From Leclercia adecarboxylata (lineage in GTDB: Bacteria; Pseudomonadota; Gammaproteobacteria; Enterobacterales; Enterobacteriaceae): DNA of 64,000 nt. The notes beneath the pieces were generated by a model. The model ran no database searches, was not told where the DNA came from, and worked only from the letters and a program-made list of their open reading frames with translations. How positions within the stretch are numbered: position 1 is the stretch's first letter; each line of letters opens with the position of its first letter. Shown piece by piece: positions 53,991 through 61,800 of the stretch. The position numbers were made by a program, and so were the translations under genes. The stretch spans positions 124,001 to 188,000 of the forward strand of contig DERO01000006.1 of assembly GCA_002360945.1 (NCBI GenBank). Direction: 5' to 3'.

Positions 53991-54923
53991 TCATGGTATG
54001 GAAACAGCTCTTGTTCCACCGAACAATTTAGCCAGCAGCATTACGGCCAGCCATGGGAAAACAAAAGCGAAAGCCGCCTCAGTCAGACTTGCACCTTGAG
54101 TTAAACCATATCCAGCCGTAACAACACCCGTTAAGACACCGAGCCATACATATTTCCATGCAGGCGCGTACTTAACTATCGAAGAACAGTGAGAGCAATG
54201 TTTTTGTCCCCAAGGGTTTTGTTTTTTGCATACGGTACAGGTGAATTTCTTGATGCTGTCCTCTTTCTTTTGCTTCGCTTCAAGTCCCTCACGCGCGTTC
54301 AGTTTTTCAAGAGCACTTTTGTGGCCCTGGTTTGCTGCCATGCGATAGTATTCCTTCCCCTTCTCATAGTCCTGCCGTTCAAAGTAAATGTTACCCAATA
54401 AATATTGAGCATGTTCATTACCTTTTTCAGCGGATCTAGAAAGATATTCGAAAGCTTTTTGATCATTCTTAGGAACACCCTGTCCATCCCAGTATAAAGC
54501 CCCAAGATTGAATTCTCCGTAATCATTACCCATTGCTGCGGCCATGGCGTAATACTCGGCAGCCTTAGAGAAATCTTTTGAAACCCCACGCCCATGCTGA
54601 TATAGCACTCCCAAGGAAACAAAAGCGTCCGCATCTCCCAATTCTGCTGCTGATGTATACCATTCAAGAGCTTTCGAATAACTTAATACAACACCATTGC
54701 CATCACAGTACATATTGCCCAGATACCATTGAGCTTCTGCGCTACCGTTTTCAGCTGCTTTGGTCAGCCACTCGACGGCCTTACTAGCGTTTTTCTCGAC
54801 CCCATCACCATCTCGGTACATACGCCCAAGTAAAATTTGAGCTTTAATATCGCCTGAAGAGGCAGATGCGTAGACGTGATTATAATCGCGGCCTGAAACT
54901 GAATTTGATTTAAGTTCTTCCAT
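53991..54923 (-). CDS. Sel1-repeat protein with zinc ribbon and C-terminal membrane anchor (prophage cargo)
   Basis: 310 aa in three parts. Residues about 15-205 hold five Sel1-like repeats with the A-x-x-x-L-G-x-M/L-Y-x-x-G-x-G-V pattern (QILLGRMYRDGDGVEKN, WYLGNMYCDGNGV, VSLGVLYQHGRGVSKD, FNLGALYWDGQGVPKN, YLLGNIYFERQDYEK). Residues 222-245 form a zinc ribbon with paired CxxC (CTVCKKQNPWGQKHCSHC). Two hydrophobic helices follow (about 253-272 and 278-298). The arrangement suggests a membrane-tethered scaffold with the repeat arm in the cytoplasm. It lies outside the tail operon, between it and the attachment end, the usual place for lysogenic conversion genes. Function unknown. Lower GC than the tail genes. 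Confidence 0.75.
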   Translation of the reverse strand: MEELKSNSVSGRDYNHVYASASSGDIKAQILLGRMYRDGDGVEKNASKAVEWLTKAAENGSAEAQWYLGNMYCDGNGVVLSYSKALEWYTSAAELGDADAFVSLGVLYQHGRGVSKDFSKAAEYYAMAAAMGNDYGEFNLGALYWDGQGVPKNDQKAFEYLSRSAEKGNEHAQYLLGNIYFERQDYEKGKEYYRMAANQGHKSALEKLNAREGLEAKQKKEDSIKKFTCTVCKKQNPWGQKHCSHCSSIVKYAPAWKYVWLGVLTGVVTAGYGLTQGASLTEAAFAFVFPWLAVMLLAKLFGGTRAVSIP

Positions 54924-55199
54924 TCCTGTAACAACCCTCAGAGAAGTGCAGTGCTATTAATTATCGTTAAAGGTAAATGCGAACGGGTACATTGACACAT
55001 TTTAATTTAGGTTAAGTCCTACCGATCCACAGATACCATTGTCGAAAATATCTTAATCACAATATCATCATTCAGTTTAAGCTTTAAAGACATAGGTCTC
55101 GAACTATTCTGTGAAAGTCATGTAAAATAAGAAAAATAGTCGCTGCTTCGTATGAGGATCCATCGTTTGGCTCTTGACCGGGCATATATGAGCGGCACC

Positions 55200-55514
55200 T
55201 TACACCGGCCTGTCACCCTCGTCTGTACTGTTGATGAAGAATGTAACCCGCCCCATAACCTCGACCTCTTCCGCTGCTGCCCCCTCGATTGCCTCGCCGT
55301 CGTCCGTGATTAACGCCTTACCTCTGAAAATTGCGAACTGCGTCCTGCCACCACTGAGAATCAGCAAAACCTGCCCCTGTGCCAGCCGGGTAACAGGCTC
55401 GATCACCGCAAACCCTGACGAGGTTTCAAGGATGCGGCTTTCGTTCGTGGTGCAGATACTCGCGGGGGACAAGCGCTGCTCGACATAATCAGTTGCCGGA
55501 GATACGAAGCCCAT
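55200..55514 (-). CDS. UmuD'-like phage protein
   Basis: 104 aa. The start MGFVSPATDYVEQRLS matches the UmuD segment GFPSPAADYVEQR that begins exactly at the Gly after the self-cleavage site, so the protein starts as a ready-made UmuD' (as P1 HumD does). The rest is shorter and diverged: GQVLLILSGGRTQFAIFRGKALI aligns with the beta core, but the catalytic Ser motif (GDSM) and Lys are not recognisable. It probably acts, if at all, by binding rather than proteolysis. It is translationally coupled to the upstream small gene (TGATG) and controlled by the LexA box at 55774. Confidence 0.7.
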   Translation of the reverse strand: MGFVSPATDYVEQRLSPASICTTNESRILETSSGFAVIEPVTRLAQGQVLLILSGGRTQFAIFRGKALITDDGEAIEGAAAEEVEVMGRVTFFINSTDEGDRPV

Positions 55515-55753
55515 CAGAACACCTGCCCCATATTACGCAGGATCCAAAATCGGTTTTCGCTATCGTCCGGCGTCTTATCCACGAAACCGGTTTGGTAGAG
55601 TTCAATCCATTCGTTGGCGTCAGCCAGGGTGAAATGATGGTGAACCCTTGCCAGTTCACGAATGAAATCAGAAGACCTCAGGCATCGGTAACCTTTGGGG
55701 TTAAGCTGAATAGCAGCGTGGAAAGCCGAGTTAATGTCTGATTGGCGGGGCAT
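55514..55753 (-). CDS. Small conserved phage protein, first gene of a LexA-controlled operon
   Basis: 79 aa from the ATG with AGAGG 5 nt upstream; the longer frame runs through the LexA box. Sequence PRQSDINSAFHAAIQLNPKGYRCLRSSDFIRELA and EWIELYQTGFVD...FWILRNMGQVF looks like a compact helical DNA- or protein-binding module. I recall it as a recurring hypothetical protein next to UmuD-like genes at the end of lambdoid tail operons. Function unknown; its SOS control implies a role on induction. Confidence 0.75.
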   Translation of the reverse strand: MPRQSDINSAFHAAIQLNPKGYRCLRSSDFIRELARVHHHFTLADANEWIELYQTGFVDKTPDDSENRFWILRNMGQVF

Positions 55754-55773
55754 GGTGACCTCTCTTTTATTAT

Positions 55774-55793
55774 TACTGTGTATTAATACAGTA
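55774..55793. promoter_or_regulatory. LexA (SOS) box
   Basis: TACTGTGTATTAATACAGTA: CTGT-N8-ACAG with both arms perfect and an AT-rich centre, a near-ideal enterobacterial SOS box. It overlaps the -10 (TACTGT, minus strand) of a promoter whose -35 is TTGATC 17 bp upstream, so LexA would block RNA polymerase. 21 bp before the 79-aa gene. Confidence 0.9.
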
Positions 55794-55837
55794 GTTTTAA
55801 AGAGAATGCAGATCAAGAAAGCCCTGCCTATTGATAA

Positions 55838-56773
55838 TTACTGCTGAACATCCGGTTGTTCGTCCGAATTGGCTGCCGCCTCAGCCTCCAGCCGCTCCTG
55901 CTCGGCTTTCACGCGCGTCGCCTCCTCTTCTTCCAGCCTTCTGGCCTCGTCACGCTCTGCCTGAATGCGCGCCGCCTCTTCCAGCTTATTGTTGTAGATA
56001 CTGTCAGCAGGCATCTCAACACGCACAGAGACGAACTGATCGGCAGGGATATCGATAGGGTCTCCTTCGGCAAAACCTTCGCGCTCGTTGCGGGCGAAGG
56101 TCGGGGATCCCGGGTGAGTGCGATGGTAGGTTTTCACCAGTACAGAACCGTCAGCATTCACTTCATAGTCGAGCCATACCAGCGGCTGCCTGTTGCGGTC
56201 TTTCGGGATGTCAAAGCCGCCATCAATACCACCCCACTCAGCATCAGCGTTCAGGCCCATGCAGCCGCTCACCAGATACTCACCAATATCCAGGCGCGTT
56301 ACGACACACCCCTCTGATTCGTCATTGGTCTGCGCGGTGCCATCATGGAAGATCTGCACGATAGGCGATGCGCCTTTCAGCGTGCCGTCTGCCGCTTTGG
56401 TAGTGTTCGTGGTCGTATAAACTTCGCACAGTTTCCCGTTCGTGCCAGCATCAGAAGAAAGTATACGCAAGTACATTCTCGGCGCGGTTGCAACAATGGT
56501 GGGAATGACAACCTGATAAACTGTGTTTGCATCAAAGGGGACGAGCAAAAGCGATGCGTTATCATCAATGCCGCCAAGCTTCATTTTAGATAGGTAAGTA
56601 CCGAATCCCAGGCGCTGCTCCTGGTTTATGGCCTGGAGAACTGTAGTTCCCAGACCAAACGCGCCAACCTCCATTACATTACCAGACGTCGTCCCGACAT
56701 CACGCTGCGCAGCTGATTTCAGTCCGGCGATGTCCGCAGCGGCCAGGCTGATGGTATCTGTTCTGTTTGCCAT
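55838..56773 (-). CDS. Phage tail-region protein with charged C-terminal coiled coil
   Basis: 311 aa. N-terminal 240 residues are beta-rich with short repeats (TISLAAADIAGLKSAAQRDVG, LGTTVLQAINQEQRLGFGTYLSKM), in the style of tail-fibre head domains. The last 50 residues are a Glu/Arg/Ala-rich helix (RIQAERDEARRLEEEEATRVKAEQE). Position directly after the tail fibre and the 100-aa gene suggests a fibre accessory or cap protein exposed at the virion tail. AAGGAG lies 6 nt before the ATG. Not recognised beyond this. Confidence 0.65.
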   Translation of the reverse strand: MANRTDTISLAAADIAGLKSAAQRDVGTTSGNVMEVGAFGLGTTVLQAINQEQRLGFGTYLSKMKLGGIDDNASLLLVPFDANTVYQVVIPTIVATAPRMYLRILSSDAGTNGKLCEVYTTTNTTKAADGTLKGASPIVQIFHDGTAQTNDESEGCVVTRLDIGEYLVSGCMGLNADAEWGGIDGGFDIPKDRNRQPLVWLDYEVNADGSVLVKTYHRTHPGSPTFARNEREGFAEGDPIDIPADQFVSVRVEMPADSIYNNKLEEAARIQAERDEARRLEEEEATRVKAEQERLEAEAAANSDEQPDVQQ

Positions 56774-56783
56774 GTTGTGCTCC

Positions 56784-57086
56784 TTATGCCCACACCCGGT
56801 ACGGGTTGTCAGGGAATGCTGTGAAGGCGTCTAACGATACCAGGACCAGCGAGTCGTCGGTGACGCGTAAATTGACGTGATATCCGGGAAGGTTGGTGTA
56901 TTGGATATATTCGTTTTCTTCACCAAAATTTTTAATTTCAGCCGGGATGGAAATAACGCCGATGACATCAAGGCTTATACCCGTGTGATAGAAGCTGCCC
57001 TGTTCCTCATCAAACACAAACCCCGCCTTGATTAATTGCGTGCGCATTTCGCTAGCGTCAGTAAAGCGCAGATATAAGTCTCTCAT
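56784..57086 (-). CDS. Conserved phage tail-region protein
   Basis: 100 aa, mixed alpha/beta, acidic, with DLYLRFTDASEMRTQLIKAGFVFDEEQG at the N-terminus and a C-terminal FPDNPYRVWA. The ATG overlaps the fibre stop (TAATG), so it is translated with the fibre. Proteins of this type occur after fibre genes in lambdoid phages, possibly as chaperones, but I cannot assign a function. Confidence 0.65.
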   Translation of the reverse strand: MRDLYLRFTDASEMRTQLIKAGFVFDEEQGSFYHTGISLDVIGVISIPAEIKNFGEENEYIQYTNLPGYHVNLRVTDDSLVLVSLDAFTAFPDNPYRVWA

Positions 57087-58768
57087 TAGCGAAGCCCATT
57101 AATTTGATTAGGGGTTAATACACGATGCCAGATACGGAAGTTGCGAATGTGATAAACGACATTCGGGTTGCTCTGTATATCAATACTGGTAGGTTTAGAT
57201 GCCGGATTCGTTGGCGCCAGGGTTCTATTGTTTGCCTTTCCATCAAAATACATGCTGTTTGTATTATTAACGTCAATAGATTGCACATAGACTTTACTGG
57301 CAAACGGATATGTTATTGCCACCGATGGTCCGCTTCCACCAATGTAGGAGTTAATGGTGGATGATACTGCCCTGAATATAATATCGTTATTGGAGCCGCT
57401 TACCCTGACAAGATCAGCGTAACCATTGTTTGGGGTCACATACCTATTCACAGCAATCTCAAATGCCAGCGTCCTATTAAATAGGTCACCGATGGCCTGA
57501 TACCCTATATTTCCTGACGGTTGTAATGAGAGTTTATCACTGGCCCTTGTTACAGCCGATGCGCCGGTGGGAATATAGCTTGTTGCTACTGCGTTCTTTT
57601 CACATTGAACAGTTTGTATGAAAACTTCCGAGCCTACAGAAATTGTTCCTGATTTTGGCATGAAATAGATTCGACCTACATATGCACCATCAACTGGAGC
57701 TTTACATGTAACTGTCCCGTACATATATCCATCTGGTCCAGGTGTACATGTGGCATTTACAATACTTGCGTTAGGGCTATTGCCCACTGAACCATCAAAA
57801 TATAAGCCGACTTGCCCCTGGTTCGTCCCGCTGGGGGCGTCAAAACGGAACAACATAAAACCATCTGTATATGAACTCTTGAATCGGCATGACAAGGTTA
57901 TAAAGTCGCCGGTTACACAAGTGATTGCGGAACTAACTACTACAGTGGCGTTATTCATGCCCGTAGCAGTGATTACACCGTCAAAGGTTTTTGCCTGCGT
58001 CGCGCCGTCTGTAATGGTGCTCCTGGCCCCGAAGCCAACAGCCACCCCACTCCATTTGGATGGGTCGTCACTATTCAGAATATAGTTAGAGCTGGATCCT
58101 TCTATTAATAACCCCTCTCGTTCAAAGCGTGGTTCATTAATCGCGGCGGTCTGTAGAACACCCGATTTATCGATAAACGTACCAGCAGTTGACCGGGTAA
58201 TGCCTGCTGATTTTGTTGCCAGCTCCAGCACCTGGCCCGAGATAGTCAGTATGTCATACGGCGCAAACCCCGCCAGCAGGCGCAGGTCATCATTAAGCGG
58301 CAACCATACGTCAGGGAATGGCGCGGCTTCATAGGGTACAGACGTCAACAGCTGGGCGGCGGCCAAAGATGCTGCGGCACTGCTGGCGCTGCTGGCGGCG
58401 TTGTTTTCCGAGGTCTTAGCGTTCGTCTCCGACGTTTTGGCGTTGGTTTCTGAGGTCTTGGCGTTCGTCTCAGATGTTTTTGCGTTCTTCTCAGACGTTG
58501 CAGCTGCGGTCTTTGATGAGTTCGCGTTCGTCTCTGAAGTTTTGGCATTCTTTTCTGACGTTGCAGCTACCGCAGCGCTGGTTCCTGCCGCGTTCGCAGC
58601 GGCGATCAGCTTCGTCCAGCTGGGCCCGGTCTTTTTCGAACCGTCGGCCAGAGTTACGGTGACGTCACCGGCACCCGATAAAATCAGGTCCTGGTTGACG
58701 ATATCAATTTGCGCCTGGCGAAAACTTTCCGTGACGGCTTTGGCTAAATCATCATCAAGTGTGGCCAT
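57086..58768 (-). CDS. Phage tail fibre / receptor-binding protein
   Basis: 560 aa. Residues about 1-55 resemble the tail-attachment end of side-tail fibres (LAKAVTESFRQAQIDIVNQDLILSGAGDVTVTLADGS). Residues about 60-145 are a Ser/Thr/Ala/Lys coiled-coil shaft with repeats of KNAKTSETNA and KTSETNA. Residues about 150-560 are a beta-rich C-terminal head with a lectin/concanavalin-like look (GYADLVRVSGSNNDIIFRAVS; GKANNRTLAPTNPASKP; IRNFRIWHRVLTPNQINGL). It binds the host surface. AAGGA lies 7 nt before the ATG. A terminator-like hairpin separates it from J. Confidence 0.85.
   Translation of the reverse strand: MATLDDDLAKAVTESFRQAQIDIVNQDLILSGAGDVTVTLADGSKKTGPSWTKLIAAANAAGTSAAVAATSEKNAKTSETNANSSKTAAATSEKNAKTSETNAKTSETNAKTSETNAKTSENNAASSASSAAASLAAAQLLTSVPYEAAPFPDVWLPLNDDLRLLAGFAPYDILTISGQVLELATKSAGITRSTAGTFIDKSGVLQTAAINEPRFEREGLLIEGSSSNYILNSDDPSKWSGVAVGFGARSTITDGATQAKTFDGVITATGMNNATVVVSSAITCVTGDFITLSCRFKSSYTDGFMLFRFDAPSGTNQGQVGLYFDGSVGNSPNASIVNATCTPGPDGYMYGTVTCKAPVDGAYVGRIYFMPKSGTISVGSEVFIQTVQCEKNAVATSYIPTGASAVTRASDKLSLQPSGNIGYQAIGDLFNRTLAFEIAVNRYVTPNNGYADLVRVSGSNNDIIFRAVSSTINSYIGGSGPSVAITYPFASKVYVQSIDVNNTNSMYFDGKANNRTLAPTNPASKPTSIDIQSNPNVVYHIRNFRIWHRVLTPNQINGLR
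58385..58560 (-). repeat. Tandem short repeats in the tail-fibre shaft
   Basis: Repeated 21- and 42-bp units encoding KTSETNA / KNAKTSETNA and SEKNAKTSETNA. At least six near-identical copies are visible, a substrate for slippage or recombination that would change shaft length in steps of seven residues. Confidence 0.8.
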
Positions 58769-58786
58769 CGTGATGTCCTTAAAATG

Positions 58787-58810
58787 AAAAACCCAGCCGG
58801 AGCTGGGTTT
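58787..58810 (-). terminator. Terminator-like hairpin between J and the tail fibre
   Basis: Stem AAACCCAGC / GCTGGGTTT, followed on the minus strand by TTTTTCATTTT, 6-8 bp before the fibre ribosome site. It could reduce fibre expression relative to J. Confidence 0.75.
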
Positions 58811-58838
58811 GATTAAAATGAGGCGTGTTTAGCGCTGG

Positions 58839-61800
58839 TTAACTTAATCCGGTGCCTTGAGGAGTGACTATTGCAATTATTGGGCTGGTTGAGATGTACC
58901 CGTTACCAGACGCCCTTAATGTTATTGTCAGTCCAGCCCCTATCCCTATATCATAAGAAAAACCATAGGATTTTCCTGCACCACGTTCAGTTTGTTCCTC
59001 GCCATTAATCCAGAATCTGGTACCTGCACCATAACCATTAATTGTAAAGAAAATAGATACCCTGACAGGTAAGCGAGGGTTTCCAGCATAGTTAATAGTC
59101 ATAGTATTACTGCTACCTGAACTCTGTGAAAAACCCGAATACATTTTAGATTCTGAAATATTACCTACGATTTTATTCGCATAAACGGTTCCCTGAAAAT
59201 CGCCATCCGTCGCGTAAACTGTTCCTTTAAATTCACCGTTGGTTGCATAAACAGTTCCTCTAAATTCACCTGCGCTAGCGTATATCGTTCCCCTGACTGT
59301 CACGCCGTTAAAAGTTGCATAGCCAGATTTATTAATATGCCAGCCAATATTGCCCGTCCCATCCCAGTTACTGGACTGGATATAATTTCCGATTTTGGTG
59401 TTATCAATCGTGCCATCCTGGATAAACACCGAACGCAGAAATACCTGGCCGCCGGTTGCCGCAAACACCAGTTCCTGACCTTTCGTTGTCGGGTTGTACA
59501 CTCCGAAAGTATCTGCAGAAATCAGGAAGTTTGAGGATCCAGTGGCATCAATGCCCAACTGGATACCGGCGATGCGTTTCACACCGTTCGCCTCCACCTG
59601 GACTTTAACGCCCCACTGCGCGCTGAGCTTGCCGCTGATATCAGCAACCGCTTTACTGGTCGTCTGGACTGCGGAATTGGTATCGCCAATTGCAGCCGTC
59701 ACCTGCTCAATGCTGGTCGCGGTGGAGCTTTCCAGATCCGTAACGGCTTTATCAATGCGCGTAATGGCGGCGGCGTTGGTCTTGCCGTCATTTTCAACGG
59801 TGGCTTTAAGCGTGGTGACCTGCTTCGCCAGGGCGCTCGTGGCATCCGCGGCGGTCTCCCGGGCTTCGGTGATCTCGGCCATCGTTTTCGTTTCGCCAAC
59901 GGCAAACGTCACGCGCTGATCCGAGAACGCTGTGAAGTTGGCGAGCGCATTGGTGACGTTGCCAACAATACCGGCGTCCCGGCTGGCCGTGTTACCGTCC
60001 ACATCAACCTTCAGGCTGTCGATGCGGCGGCCGAGCGCGCTGTCACCATCCGTACGGGCCGTGGTTTCCGTGCTGATATCCGCCGTGTTTTTGTCGGTCG
60101 TGGCCTTAATCGCAGCCAGTGCGGTGGTCTGCGCCTTATTGTTATCAGCAACGGCTTTGGTGACCGTAGTGATATCAGCGGTGTTTTTGCCGACGGTAAC
60201 CTGCAGTCCCGAAAGCGTGGTGGCCTGAGCCTCCTGCTCAGTTGTCAGCGTAGCCAGCTCCTGCGTTACAGATGCCTGGTTAGTGTTAACGGTCGATTCC
60301 AGTTTCTTCCGCTCTGTCACCTCCGCTTCCTGCGCCGTGATGCGCGCCTGGCGTTCGGTGTACAGCAGACCCGATGCCAGTTTTGACGGGTCGTCACCGG
60401 TATAGCCGCCCCGGATCTGCGTCGCCAGCGTCTCGCGCGCCGTGGCTTCCGCCTGATCGCCAGTGACACGGGCTGTCGTTTCCTGCTGCAGCGCCGCCAT
60501 CCCGGCCCCCGGCGTTGGCCGTCCGACCGCCACCCAGTCAATCAGGTAATAGTTCGTCGCGTCCTGTTTGGTGGACAGGTCCAGTCTGAACTGATTCATT
60601 GTGGCTTCGGTCAGCCAGGGGATGTTGTCGAACTCCACCGTAGCAATACCGTTGGCGTCATAGGCAGGCTCGGCGACGGTGATCATGTTGGTGTCGTTGA
60701 AACCACCAGTGCCACGCCACCGCAGCTGCCCCGTCCAGCCCGGCGCACCGAATTTCCTGATGCGGAGTTTAACGAAGCGATAGGACGAGGAGTTGATAGC
60801 CAGTGATCCCGGTGATGCCACCCACGGATCGGTGGCGTGGTTCGCCGGGCGGATCCACCCGTCAACGATTGTGGGAGTCCCGTTCCCGGTCCAGCCTTCC
60901 ACCGTCGAATCGAAGTACCAGATTTTGGCCGGGTCGAACTGCGAGCCAGTACCCGCCGAAATCTGCCCAATCTGCTGCGCCAGGGATTCGGTGGTGCTCT
61001 GAATCGTCTGGTTGACGTTGCTGATATCCGCCAGACGCTCGTTCTTCTCGGTCAGCAACGCCTGCCCGCGGGCCGTTGCCTCGTCGGTGATGGCTTTCTT
61101 ACGGTCAGTGACTTCCTGCGCCAGGCCCTCTTTCGTTGCCGCCGATTCCGTCGTCACTGTCTTGATGTCGTCACGCGCTGACTGGATATCGTCGCCCAGA
61201 TCCGTGATTTCCGAAACAAGGTCCTTATAAGCGTCGGTCTGTTTGATCTGATTATCGATATCAACCAGGTAATCCGCGGCAACCGAACTGCTGCTGCCTT
61301 GAATGAACTCAGTCCAGGCAGACTGGTTGTCGGTGCGATCAACAAGCCGCGCCCTGTACCAGAACCCTACCCCTGCTTTCAGGCCCAACTGCTGGTAAAT
61401 TTGCTGGGGATACGGCACGCCAGCCAGCAGCATCGGGTTCGCGCCGGTTGATACCGTGGAATACTGAATTTCTGTCTGTAGCGTATCGCCAGTGCCGGCA
61501 GGGAAATCCCAGTCCAGTTGCACGCCCCAGAGCAATGGCGTGGTACGGAAATTAACTGGCTTTGGAACTTCGCCCATACGGCCTTTGAGGTGTGTCAGCG
61601 TTGACGTTGCCCATAGGCTGGACGCCCCGCCTGAGTTTATCGCCCGGACTCGCACCAGGTAATCACCTTCAAAAATGCCGGGCACCTCAATATTGCGAAG
61701 GCCAGTCTGAGGAACGTTTACCCACTCGCTATCATTCCGGCGCCACTGAGCCTGATAAGCGATCACATCGGCCTGAGGCTTACCAGCTTTATCGAGCGGT

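Noticed and set aside
58401..58787. Rightward frame opposite the fibre repeats
   Set aside because: Shadow of the repeated KTSETNA codons read in antisense; Val/Ala/Phe/Ser-only composition.
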